Below are positions 18,187 through 26,818 of a stretch of DNA of 64,000 nt, one piece after another. The DNA comes from an uncultured Flaviramulus sp. (GTDB taxonomy: Bacteria; Bacteroidota; Bacteroidia; Flavobacteriales; Flavobacteriaceae): NCBI GenBank assembly GCA_947495125.1, contig CANLXL010000001.1:62001-126000 (forward strand), given 5' to 3'. Within the stretch, counting starts at the first letter, position 1. Every line of letters begins with the position of its first letter. Under the pieces are notes generated by a model. The model was given only the letters and a program-made list of their open reading frames with translations, was not told the origin of the DNA and did no database searches. A program made the translations under genes and the position numbers.

Positions 18187-19093
18187 GCACTAATTTAGAC
18201 ATATTTTTTTATAGAAATGGAAACTTTATTGAAAGAATAATGCCCTTAATCTGCGAAAATCACAATACTGAAGGCAATCTTATTTTCAAAACCATAGAAA
18301 CACCCTCTTAAAACAAAAAAACATTAGTTTTCTTCGACATAAGAAGCCCAAACTAATGCATTAAGATAACGAATCAAAATTACATTGCAAACATAATTAC
18401 TTTTCAATACAACGTTATTAAATCAAGGTTAAGCAAACTTTAAATTAATTTATTCTTTATGGCCTTTTGTATTCGCTCATTTTTTAATTCTTGCTATTTG
18501 ATAAATAAATATCCTATCGTGATAAACTTTTGCCTTTAAAGAACCAGATAAAATAAGATGCGGTTGGTTGATTTCATTTTTGATTTTTTTGAATCAATTT
18601 GTCACTGTAGGGCTATATATTTATTTAAACTGATTTTTAAACCAATATGAGTATCTAATATACGGTCTCAACGAAAGGGTAATTGAAACTCCGATCGGCG
18701 CAAAAATAATAAGAGTAAAAATCGGGTTAGCATTCATGGTTAGTAAATCGCTAATATTTAACCACAAAATTTTGATAAAAAAAACACCAACTGTAGTTAT
18801 TTTTGTTAATAATTACAAATGATGCTTTTTGATATGAACTGATTAATAGCATTTTAAATCTACAATTATTAGTATAATTTTTAGTAATTTTTCGATAAAG
18901 TGTTATAAAAAAAGATTAAGCGTAATAAAAAATTATTACACCTACGTAACAAGCCTCAAGTCAAGATTTATTTTATAAAATCATATGGGCATTTAACAAT
19001 ATCAACATAGAAACTGTCAAAATCAATTAGTTAAATTAGGACTCCTTTAAAAATTCATTAATCAAAATACTATTCCTTTCCAGAGGACAATTG
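18187..19093. other. 907-base intergenic region without a supported protein gene
   Basis: The stretch is strongly AT-rich, with stops in all frames and no frame of 60 codons. It holds a strong minus-strand intrinsic terminator at 18322-18358, a TATGTTTG box on the minus strand at 18388-18395, and weak inverted repeats such as GTAATAA/TTATTAC near 18922-18939. No tmRNA, RNase P RNA, 6S RNA or tRNA was recognised. It could hold a small RNA or decayed DNA. Confidence 0.6.
18322..18358 (-). terminator. Strong minus-strand intrinsic terminator with no gene just upstream
   Basis: A 9-bp stem (18322-18330 with 18350-18358) is extended by an inner CTTC/GAAG stem (18332-18335 with 18343-18346). On the minus strand seven T follow it. 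The nearest minus-strand coding sequence upstream is GSCFA, whose stop is at 19094, more than 700 bases away. Confidence 0.7.
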
Positions 19094-20062
19094 CTAAAAC
19101 GTGATATGCGGAAACTGTTTTTGAATCAACCGTTTTTTATGCTCCAATTGCCGAAGAAACTCTTGATAGTCACTAGAATTTGGGTTAAAGGGTTTATGCT
19201 GAATCCCCTTTTGAATTCCATCAACTTCATCCATGGTTTTATATACACACTTAGAAATCCAAACATCTTTAAAACGTTCCCAAATATAGTTGATTGCGGT
19301 TTGGTTAGGATGTATCATATCTTCAGTATAAAAACGATAATCCCGAAGCTCATCCATCAAGATTTCATAAGAAGGGAAATACGTTAATTGACTATTTCCT
19401 ATCATCGATTGCGTATCAATAAGGTGATGAATGGCTGAAATTAAATGCGCTTTGCTTTGAGTGTTTTCAATAAAACCATCTTTTAAATGGCGTACCGGAG
19501 ATACTGTTAGCACTATGGAAACATTATGGTTTACGTTTCCAATTAAGCTTAGTATATGTTTTAACGATTCTGAAATCTCTTCAACAGATAATAGCTCTTT
19601 TTTAAATTGCTTTTGCGGTACTTTATGACAATTTGCAACAATAGTATTAGATTCAATATGACGATACACCCAGGATGTACCCAAAGTAATAATGATATGT
19701 GTGGCTTTGAGAATGTTTTGCTTTACAAGACGTATTTGCTCATTTAAATTATAGAGCAAAACATCTTTAGATGATGCGCTTAACTTTGAATTTGCATCAA
19801 AACAATGCCATTGTTCATTATGAAAAAACAAATCATCAGCAGCATAGAATTCTTCATGGATTCCCTTTTCAATTAAAGCTTCAATCGCTTTTGGGTGAAA
19901 CAAGATTCCAAAAGGGTTTTGAGCATTCGCAAACTTAAAATATTCAATTTTTTCACCTATATTTTCTGAAAAACAAGATCCCAATAATAGAATATTAGAG
20001 TGGTAGTCTATTAAGTTATTAGACTGTTTTTCGAGTGATATTTGGGTTTGTAATTTCATCAT
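19094..20062 (-). CDS. GSCFA domain protein
   Basis: This protein of about 322 residues is named for its motif, here LLLGSCFSENIGEK (about residues 24-37). Further family features are FANAQNPFGILFHP (about 43-56), ITLGTSWVYRH (about 121-131), VLTVSPVRHLKDG and EDMIHPNQTAINY near residue 265. The family resembles SGNH/GDSL hydrolases, with Ser after Gly in GSC and a D-x-x-H-type pair, but the substrate is unknown. ATG codons at 20062 and 20059 follow each other; a TTG at 20074 lies inside an 8-base tandem repeat and is rejected as the start. Confidence 0.85.
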   Translation of the reverse strand: MMKLQTQISLEKQSNNLIDYHSNILLLGSCFSENIGEKIEYFKFANAQNPFGILFHPKAIEALIEKGIHEEFYAADDLFFHNEQWHCFDANSKLSASSKDVLLYNLNEQIRLVKQNILKATHIIITLGTSWVYRHIESNTIVANCHKVPQKQFKKELLSVEEISESLKHILSLIGNVNHNVSIVLTVSPVRHLKDGFIENTQSKAHLISAIHHLIDTQSMIGNSQLTYFPSYEILMDELRDYRFYTEDMIHPNQTAINYIWERFKDVWISKCVYKTMDEVDGIQKGIQHKPFNPNSSDYQEFLRQLEHKKRLIQKQFPHITF

Positions 20063-20084
20063 GCAAAGGCGCAAAGGCGCAAAG
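20063..20084. repeat. 8-base tandem repeat (GCAAAGGC unit, 2.75 copies)
   Basis: GCAAAGGC is present twice and is followed by GCAAAG, between the GxxExxY stop and the GSCFA start. The same kind of CGCAAAG-type tandem repeat is, as I recall, often found beside GxxExxY genes in unrelated genomes. That association is from memory and not checked here. Confidence 0.75.
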
Positions 20085-20089
20085 AAAAA

Positions 20090-20467
20090 TTATAATCTGT
20101 TAACGATTCTTGTTATTCCGTTTTTGATTAACGCTTCGTTGAAATTGACTAATAATCCCAATTTCAATTCAGTAATTTTTAAATATGTAAGTAACTGTTT
20201 AGGGTGAACCCTAGCTATTTTCTCAACAGACTTTAGTTCAACAATAACTTTATCTTCCACAATTAAATCGGCACGAAAACCAATATCCATCTTCAAGTCC
20301 TTATAAAATACAGGCAAACCATATTGTCTCTTAACTTTTAAATTTTCGGAGCGGAGCTCATGGAATAAAATCTCTTCATAAACAGATTCTAATAAGCCGG
20401 GACCCAACTCAACATGAATTTGATAACATTTATGAACTATTATTGTGGCAATTTCGTTTTCAGTCAT
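20090..20467 (-). CDS. GxxExxY family protein
   Basis: This protein of 125 residues matches the family length. The naming motif is GPGLLESVYEE (about residues 22-32). The core FRADLIVEDKVIVELKSVEKI resembles the D-x(n)-E-x-K active site of PD-(D/E)XK nucleases, so a nucleic acid-related role is possible, but no activity is established. The family is scattered among bacteria, with signs of transfer. The start at 20467 (MTENE) fits the family better than the ATG at 20482. Confidence 0.85.
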   Translation of the reverse strand: MTENEIATIIVHKCYQIHVELGPGLLESVYEEILFHELRSENLKVKRQYGLPVFYKDLKMDIGFRADLIVEDKVIVELKSVEKIARVHPKQLLTYLKITELKLGLLVNFNEALIKNGITRIVNRL

Positions 20468-20482
20468 AAAACTTAGCGTCAT

Positions 20483-20771
20483 TAAGGCTTAACGAGATGA
20501 GATCGATACATGTATTTTGACAACATCCAAACTTCATCCACCGGCTAAGTATAATAACTCTATATCATATTTCCAAAGGTCAAGTATCAGACGTTCGTAT
20601 TACAATAAGGTCCACTTCATCAATTATATTCATAAAACCCTCTCCACATGCATCTTATAAAGATAACCCCATACGTCTTCGTCTTATTAAAACCTCATCG
20701 CCAAATTAACAATCGACTTCACGGTTTTCATTCGTATTGATAAAACCTTATGTCTTATCATCTTCGTGAGG
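20483..20771. repeat. Non-coding stretch with degenerate direct repeats
   Basis: This 289-base gap upstream of GxxExxY and downstream of alaS has no gene. Two segments share the frame TC(C/G)ACTTCA ... TATT(C/G)ATAAAACC: 20611-20639 and 20713-20747. A third partial match (TATTAAAACC) ends near 20694. The similarity is imperfect and the spacing between the conserved ends differs. Confidence 0.35.
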
Positions 20772-23387
20772 CTATTCTATATAGCTCTGCGCCTTATCAA
20801 GAGCCTCTTGAATTCCTGCGGGGTTCTTACCTCCTGCCGTTGCGAAAAATGGTTGCCCGCCACCGCCACCTTGAATATATTTACCTAGTTCGCGCACCAC
20901 CAATCCTGCATTTAGACCTTTACTAGCCACTAATTCTTTAGAAATATAACAAGACAGTAATGCTTTTCCTTTTTGTTCGGTGCCAAATAATAGGAAAAGA
21001 TTATCAACCTGGTTTCCTAATTCGAAAGCCACATCTTTTAAACCTCCGGCATCCAAATCGAGTTTTTTAGCTAAAAACTGAACACCATTAATCTCCTGTA
21101 GTTCACTCTTAAGCTCAGATTTTATATGTTTTGCTTTGTCCTTTAATAAAACTTCGATCTGCTTTTTAAGATTAATATTCTCATCCTGCAAATTTTGAAG
21201 AGCTTTTACCGGCTCTTTAGCATTATTTAGTAAGTCTCTCATTTCGAAATAAGCGCGGTTATTTTCAAAATAAAAATCCTTAACAGCATCATTTGTAATG
21301 GCCTCAATACGACGAATTCCTGCTGCTACGGCTCCTTCAGAGACAATTTTAAAATGCCAGATATCGGCGGTATTCTTAACATGAGTCCCACCACAAAGTT
21401 CGATAGACTTCCCAAATCGAATCGCGCGAACTGTATCTCCATACTTCTCACCAAATAAACTCATGGCACCTTCAGCCATGGCCTCTTCTTTTGGAATATT
21501 TCGCTTTTCAATCAAAGGTAATTTACCTTCAATTCTACTGTTTACAAAATTTTCGACATCACGCAATTCTTCAACCGTTAATTTAGAAAAATGCGAAAAA
21601 TCGAATCTTAAGTATTTCGAATGTACCGCAGATCCTTTTTGCTCAACATGTGTTCCTAAAACTTCTCTTAAGGCTTGATGCAGTAAGTGTGTTGCGGTAT
21701 GATTACATTCCGTTCTATAGCGTTGTTTCTCATCGACTACAGCTTTAAACGTTTCATCTATATGCTTTGGTAAGTTTTTTGTAAAATGAATAATCACATT
21801 ACTTTCCTTCTTGGTATCTAAAATATACACCACATCGCCGTGCGTATCTTCTAGATAGCCTTTATCACCAACTTGGCCACCACCTTCGGGATAAAATGGC
21901 GTTAAATTAAAAACCAACTGGTACATCTCACCATCCTTTTTGGAGGTCACTTTCCTGAACCTTGTTATTTTCACACTAGCTTCGAGGGTATCGTAACCCA
22001 CGAACTCTTCTTCAGCATCGTCATTTAAAATTGTCCAGTCATCGGTAGACATTTCACTTGCAGCACGCGAACGACTCTTCTGCTTCTGGAGTTCTTCGTT
22101 AAACCCTTTTTCATCCAGACCTAATCCTTTTTCACCTAAAATAAGTGCGGTTAAATCTATAGGAAAACCATATGTGTCATATAACTCAAAAGCCTTTTCT
22201 CCCGAAACGGTATTGCCCGTTGTTTCTTCTACAATTCTATTTAATAGGATCAAACCTTGATCCAACGTTCTTAAGAATGATTGTTCTTCTTCTTTAATCA
22301 CATTTTCAATCAAATGTTTCTGCGCCTTCAATTCGGGAAATGCCACGCCCATTTTTTTACTTAAAACATCAACTAACCTATAGATAAAGGGTTCTTTTTT
22401 ATCTAAAAAAGTAAAACCATAGCGAACCGCACGTCGCAATATTCTTCGAATCACATACCCAGCTCCCATATTACTAGGTAATTGACCATCTGCTATTGAA
22501 AAAGCAACGGCACGAACATGATCTGAAATAACGCGAATCGCGACATCAGATTTTTCGTTCTTACCATATTTTTTACTGGTTATGGTTTCAATCTCTCTAA
22601 TAATTGGTGTAAAAACATCGGTATCGTAATTAGATTGAACGCCTTGAAGTACCATACACAAACGCTCAAAACCCATACCTGTGTCTATATGCTTATCCGG
22701 AAGATTTTCTAAACTACCGTTAGCTTTTCGGTTGTATTGCATGAACACCAGATTCCAAATCTCCACAACTTGCGGATGATCCATATTTACCAAATCCTTA
22801 CCAGGAACCTTAGCTTTTTCTTCTGCAGAACGAATATCCACATGAATCTCGCTACATGGACCGCAGGGCCCTTGCTCTCCCATTTCCCAAAAGTTATCCT
22901 TTTTATCGCCTTTCAAAATCCTATCTTCAGAGATATGCTCCTTCCAAAAATTATAGGCCTCCATATCCATGGGCAGTTTATCGGCATCATCACTGCCTTC
23001 AAAAACAGTAACATATAATATATCCTTACTTATACCGTAAACCTCTGTTAATAACTCCCAGGCCCAGGCAATAGCTTCCTTTTTAAAATAATCACCAAAG
23101 CTCCAATTCCCAAGCATCTCAAATAAGGTATGATGGTAAGTATCGTAACCTACTTCCTCTAAGTCGTTATGCTTTCCGGAAACGCGTAAGCACTTTTGAG
23201 AGTCTGCAATTCTATTGTTTTTTGGTTCCGCATTCCCCAAAAAATATTCTTTGAAAGGGGCCATTCCTGAATTTACAAACATTAATGTTGGATCGTCTTT
23301 AAGAACCATAGGCGCAGATGGCACAATACTATGCTTCTTCTCTTCAAAAAAACTTAAAAACTTGGATCGAATATCTTGTGACTTCAT
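20772..23387 (-). CDS. alaS: Alanyl-tRNA synthetase
   Basis: This 871-residue protein has full AlaRS length. It charges tRNA-Ala in the cytoplasm and edits mischarged Ser/Gly. Visible are the class II core ([15 protein letters not shown] at about 33-47, [20 protein letters not shown] at about 79-98), the editing-domain zinc ligands ([13 protein letters not shown] at about 559, and [14 protein letters not shown] at about 662) and the C-terminal Gly-rich C-Ala segment ([15 protein letters not shown], near residue 843). It is transcribed alone, divergently from the M23 peptidase gene. Confidence 0.97.
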   Translation of the reverse strand: MKSQDIRSKFLSFFEEKKHSIVPSAPMVLKDDPTLMFVNSGMAPFKEYFLGNAEPKNNRIADSQKCLRVSGKHNDLEEVGYDTYHHTLFEMLGNWSFGDYFKKEAIAWAWELLTEVYGISKDILYVTVFEGSDDADKLPMDMEAYNFWKEHISEDRILKGDKKDNFWEMGEQGPCGPCSEIHVDIRSAEEKAKVPGKDLVNMDHPQVVEIWNLVFMQYNRKANGSLENLPDKHIDTGMGFERLCMVLQGVQSNYDTDVFTPIIREIETITSKKYGKNEKSDVAIRVISDHVRAVAFSIADGQLPSNMGAGYVIRRILRRAVRYGFTFLDKKEPFIYRLVDVLSKKMGVAFPELKAQKHLIENVIKEEEQSFLRTLDQGLILLNRIVEETTGNTVSGEKAFELYDTYGFPIDLTALILGEKGLGLDEKGFNEELQKQKSRSRAASEMSTDDWTILNDDAEEEFVGYDTLEASVKITRFRKVTSKKDGEMYQLVFNLTPFYPEGGGQVGDKGYLEDTHGDVVYILDTKKESNVIIHFTKNLPKHIDETFKAVVDEKQRYRTECNHTATHLLHQALREVLGTHVEQKGSAVHSKYLRFDFSHFSKLTVEELRDVENFVNSRIEGKLPLIEKRNIPKEEAMAEGAMSLFGEKYGDTVRAIRFGKSIELCGGTHVKNTADIWHFKIVSEGAVAAGIRRIEAITNDAVKDFYFENNRAYFEMRDLLNNAKEPVKALQNLQDENINLKKQIEVLLKDKAKHIKSELKSELQEINGVQFLAKKLDLDAGGLKDVAFELGNQVDNLFLLFGTEQKGKALLSCYISKELVASKGLNAGLVVRELGKYIQGGGGGQPFFATAGGKNPAGIQEALDKAQSYIE

Positions 23388-23595
23388 TTACTATTTTATA
23401 CTCTTTTCTGTTAAATTAAATTTATTGCAAAACAATTTTTATCTTTACTTTCGTTTTTAATGTGTGGCACACTAATAACCGCAACTTTAATACTATCATA
23501 TAGTACAATACTATTTTGTTGGTTTAGTCGTTTGCATATAAAAACCAGCCGAAACGGTGAATTTTATTAGTTGCAAAAATAGCATAAATTAAGTA

Positions 23596-24567
23596 ATGAG
23601 TAAGGTAAAATATTATTACGATTCTGAATCGCTTTCTTACCGGAAAATAGAGCGCAAAAAAAGAACAACATTCAAGTATACCATGTTTTTTCTTTTGGCG
23701 TCTGCTTTGTTTGGATTTTTATTTGTTTTTTTAGCGAGTCAATATGTTGAATCTCCAAAAGAAAAGGCCTTAAAACGAGAATTACAAAATACCCAATTAC
23801 AATTTGAGTTATTAAATAAAAAAATGGGTGAGGCCGAAGCCGTTTTAGCCAATGTTGCCGATCGGGATAATAATATTTACCGTGTATATTTTGAAGCAAA
23901 TCCTATTCCGGAAGAACAACGTAGAGCCGGATTTGGTGGGATAAATAGATATAAAAGCCTGGAAGGCTTTGACAACTCTAAACTGATTATTGAAAGTCAT
24001 AAGCGTATTGATGTCTTACAAAAGCAAATTGTTGTACAATCCAAATCGCTTGATGAGATAGCCACGCTTGCTAAGGAAAAAGAAAAGCTATTGGCGGCAA
24101 TTCCGGCCATACAACCTGTTAGTAATAAGGACTTAACAAGAATGGCCTCTGGTTATGGGATGCGATCCGACCCATTTACAAAGGCAAGAAAAATGCATTG
24201 GGGTATGGATTTTACTGCACCGAGAGGCACACCGATTTATGCCAGCGGAGATGGTGTGGTTAAACGCGCAGACTCCAGAGCAACGGGTTATGGCAAACAT
24301 ATAAGAATAGAGCATGGCTATGGTTATACAAGTCTTTATGCGCATTTATATAAGTACAATGTTAGAAAAAATCAGAAAGTTAAGCGTGGTGATCTCATAG
24401 GTTTTGTAGGGAGCACAGGCCGATCGCAAGCACCACATTTGCACTATGAAATTTTTAAGGATGGTACCCGTATAAATCCCATAAACTTCTACTACGGAAG
24501 TTTAACAGCAGAAGAATTTAATAAACTTTTAGAACACGCTTCTTTAGAAAATCAATCTTTAGATTAA
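23596..24567 (+). CDS. M23 family (LytM-type) metallopeptidase
   Basis: This 323-residue protein has one N-terminal membrane segment (about residues 27-50), a coiled-coil region (about 55-85 and 140-170) and a C-terminal M23 domain (about 180-300). The zinc ligands are visible as HWGMDF (HxxxD, about 201-206) and HLHYEI (about 276-281). It is a peptidoglycan endopeptidase, or an activator of one, acting in the periplasm. Its stop codon is followed directly by the ATG of the MerR gene, so the two are translationally linked. Confidence 0.9.
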   Translation: MSKVKYYYDSESLSYRKIERKKRTTFKYTMFFLLASALFGFLFVFLASQYVESPKEKALKRELQNTQLQFELLNKKMGEAEAVLANVADRDNNIYRVYFEANPIPEEQRRAGFGGINRYKSLEGFDNSKLIIESHKRIDVLQKQIVVQSKSLDEIATLAKEKEKLLAAIPAIQPVSNKDLTRMASGYGMRSDPFTKARKMHWGMDFTAPRGTPIYASGDGVVKRADSRATGYGKHIRIEHGYGYTSLYAHLYKYNVRKNQKVKRGDLIGFVGSTGRSQAPHLHYEIFKDGTRINPINFYYGSLTAEEFNKLLEHASLENQSLD

Positions 24568-24897
24568 ATGCATATAGATTTACCAGAAAAACGATATTAT
24601 GCTATTGGAGAGGTCGCCAAAGCCTTTGGCGTAAATACATCCTTAATTCGTTTTTGGGAAAAGGAATTTGACGCTTTGAAACCTAAAAAAAATGCGAAAG
24701 GAAACCGAAAATTTACTGCTGAAGATGTCAACAACCTAAAGCTCATTTACCACCTTGTTAAGGAACGTGGGTTTACCTTGGATGGGGCAAAAATACACCT
24801 TAAAGAAGGCAAAAAAGAAACGCTGAGTAATTTTGAAATCATCAATAAGTTAGAAGATGTGAAAAATCAGCTTAAAAAAATTAAAGAACATTTGTAA
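24568..24897 (+). CDS. MerR-type HTH transcriptional regulator
   Basis: This 109-residue protein has a MerR winged helix: YYAIGEVAKAFGVNTSLIRFWEKEFDAL (about 10-37) and NRKFTAEDVNNLKLIYHLV (about 46-64). The C-terminal part is a short helix without an obvious ligand-binding domain or Cys cluster. It follows the M23 gene without a gap, an arrangement I recall in other Flavobacteria. The target is unknown. Confidence 0.9.
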   Translation: MHIDLPEKRYYAIGEVAKAFGVNTSLIRFWEKEFDALKPKKNAKGNRKFTAEDVNNLKLIYHLVKERGFTLDGAKIHLKEGKKETLSNFEIINKLEDVKNQLKKIKEHL

Positions 24898-24919
24898 CAT
24901 TTTAAGTTTGTCGTCAACT

Positions 24920-24927
24920 TATCTTTG
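24920..24927 (+). promoter_or_regulatory. -7 promoter box (TATCTTTG) for the lemA-TPM operon
   Basis: TATCTTTG exactly matches TAnnTTTG and sits 32 bases before the LemA ATG. A TTTG at 24891-24894 could be the -33 element, but the gap of 25 bases is about five longer than the Bacteroidota consensus. Confidence 0.45.
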
Positions 24928-24959
24928 AATTATATTAAAAATCAACTAATACTATTATT

Positions 24960-25547
24960 ATGAAAAAATGGTTACCATTAATTCTTTCTATTGCCTTGAT
25001 TTTATTACTTGTAAAATGGGGTATTGGAGTTAATAATATGCTTATCGAAAAACGAGGTGTATCAGAAGTTCAATGGGCAAATGTTGAAAGCTCATACCAA
25101 AGAAGAGCAGATTTGATACCCAACCTAGTGGCTACTGTAAAGGGGTACGCTTCTCATGAAAAAGAAACTCTTGAAGGGGTTATTAAAGCGCGGTCTGAGG
25201 CTACAAAAACCACTATTAATGCAGCAGATCTAACTCCCGAAAAAATGATTCAATTTCAGCAAGCTCAACAAGGGTTAAGTGGTGCTTTATCCAAACTACT
25301 ATTAACCGTCGAACGTTATCCTGACTTAAAAGCTGATACGAGTTTTTTAGAATTGCAATCACAACTTGAAGGTACTGAGAACCGAATTAATGTTGAACGA
25401 AATAGATTTAACCAAATTGCCGGAGAATACAATATCATTATTCAAAAAATACCCACGAATTTTATTGCTAAAATAGGAGGCTTCCAAGGTATACCTTTGT
25501 TTACATCTGATGCCGACAGCAAAAATGCGCCTAAAGTAGAATTTTAA
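24960..25547 (+). CDS. LemA family protein
   Basis: This 195-residue protein has an N-terminal membrane anchor (about residues 5-22) and then the LemA helical domain. Typical blocks are WANVESSYQRRADLIPNLV (about 40-58), LEGTENRINVERNRFNQ and EYNIIIQKIPTNFIAKIGGF (about 160-179). The family function is not settled. It is the first of three genes in a row with two TPM-domain proteins; its stop overlaps the next ATG (TAATG). Confidence 0.95.
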   Translation: MKKWLPLILSIALILLLVKWGIGVNNMLIEKRGVSEVQWANVESSYQRRADLIPNLVATVKGYASHEKETLEGVIKARSEATKTTINAADLTPEKMIQFQQAQQGLSGALSKLLLTVERYPDLKADTSFLELQSQLEGTENRINVERNRFNQIAGEYNIIIQKIPTNFIAKIGGFQGIPLFTSDADSKNAPKVEF

Positions 25548-25984
25548 TGTCCAAAATTGAAGATTTCCTTTCTCGGTCTGAAGAGCAAGAGATTATAGAG
25601 GCTATTCGATTGGCCGAGTTAAATACGTCCGGAGAAATACGGGTTCATATTGAAAAAACCTCTAACGGAGATGCTACTAATCGAGCTCTGGAGCTTTTTC
25701 ACACCTTAAAAATGGACAACACTAAGCTTCAGAATGCGGTATTAATATATGTAGCTGTGGCCGATAGAAGCTTTGTCATTTACGGCGATACAGGAATAAA
25801 TAATGTTGTCGCCAATGATTTTTGGGACAGTACAAAAGACCTTATGCAATCACATTTTAAACTTGGGAATTTCAAACAAGGTCTGGTTGAAGGCATTTTA
25901 AAATCCGGAGAACAGTTAAAAACTTATTTTCCCTATACCGATGACGACACCAATGAGCTTCCAAACGAAATTTCTAAAGGCTGA
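25547..25984 (+). CDS. TPM domain protein without signal peptide
   Basis: This 145-residue protein covers little more than one TPM domain (about residues 8-125), with LNTSGEIRVHIEKTS (about 25-39) and AVLIYVAVADRSFVIYGDTG (about 64-83). No signal peptide or membrane segment is visible, so it should be cytoplasmic, unlike its neighbour. Both its ends overlap the flanking genes by one base, which suggests that LemA and the two TPM proteins are made together. Confidence 0.85.
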   Translation: MSKIEDFLSRSEEQEIIEAIRLAELNTSGEIRVHIEKTSNGDATNRALELFHTLKMDNTKLQNAVLIYVAVADRSFVIYGDTGINNVVANDFWDSTKDLMQSHFKLGNFKQGLVEGILKSGEQLKTYFPYTDDDTNELPNEISKG

Positions 25985-26793
25985 TGATTAAGTATAAACA
26001 CATTCTTCTTTATATCATTTTAATTTTCGGAATTAGTCAATCGGTTTCGGCTCAGTTTGATATTCCGGAAACACCAAAAAATCAAACGAGCGTTTATGAC
26101 TATATTGGTTTACTTTCAGATTCTGAAAAAGACAACTTAGAACGAAAGCTTATTAAATATTCAGATACCACATCAACCCAAATTGTTGTGGCTATTATTA
26201 ATTCTACCGAAGGTGAAAACATTAATTATCTGGGAGCACAATGGGGTCAAAAATGGGGAATAGGACAAGAGAAAGAAGATAATGGCATTTTAATTTTACT
26301 GGCTAAAAATGATCGTAGAATAGCGATAAACACCGGATATGGTATAGAACATCTCTTAACCGATGCCTTGTCTAAACGTATTATAGAACGAGATATTATT
26401 CCTTACTTCAAACAAAACGACTATCCGGGTGGATTAAATAGAGGTGTCGACGCCATATTTGAAGTTTTAAATGGTGAATACCAGGGTACCCGTAAATCCG
26501 ACCAAAATGGATTCCCCATAGGGCTCATATTTATTCTCATTTTTATATTTATTATTATTCTTATTTCCATATCAAAAAACAGACGTGGTGGCGGTAATAA
26601 CCGAAGAAATCGATCTGACGCTACCAGTATTTTGGAAGCTATTATTTTGAGTAATATGGGTAGAGGCAACTACAGAGGTGGTTCTTCCGGTGGATTTGGA
26701 GGTAGTTCAGGTGGCGGTAGTTTTGGAGGTGGTTTCGGAGGAGGCTTTGGCGGTGGCGGTTTCGGCGGCGGTGGTGCTTCCGGGGGCTGGTAA
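25984..26793 (+). CDS. YgcG-like TPM domain membrane protein with Gly-rich tail
   Basis: This 269-residue protein has a signal peptide (about residues 1-23) and a TPM domain (about 35-160) with VYDYIGLLSDSEKDNLERKL and IAINTGYGIEHLLTD. A membrane segment covers about residues 175-195. The basic linker RRGGGNNRRNRSD is followed by a tail of Gly/Ser/Phe repeats (about 220-269) that ends GGASGGW. This layout is that of YgcG-type proteins. The domain is outside the cytoplasmic membrane. It is the last gene of the LemA operon. Confidence 0.9.
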   Translation: MIKYKHILLYIILIFGISQSVSAQFDIPETPKNQTSVYDYIGLLSDSEKDNLERKLIKYSDTTSTQIVVAIINSTEGENINYLGAQWGQKWGIGQEKEDNGILILLAKNDRRIAINTGYGIEHLLTDALSKRIIERDIIPYFKQNDYPGGLNRGVDAIFEVLNGEYQGTRKSDQNGFPIGLIFILIFIFIIILISISKNRRGGGNNRRNRSDATSILEAIILSNMGRGNYRGGSSGGFGGSSGGGSFGGGFGGGFGGGGFGGGGASGGW

Positions 26794-26818
26794 AATACCT
26801 GCCCATACTTAGTAAATA

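Noticed and set aside
18187-19093. tmRNA, RNase P RNA or tRNA in the gene-free stretch
   Set aside because: No CCA-type end, no conserved core sequence and no cloverleaf pattern could be seen on either strand.
26680-26793. GGT/GGC-rich repeat as a satellite
   Set aside because: It codes for the Gly-rich tail normal in YgcG-like TPM proteins.
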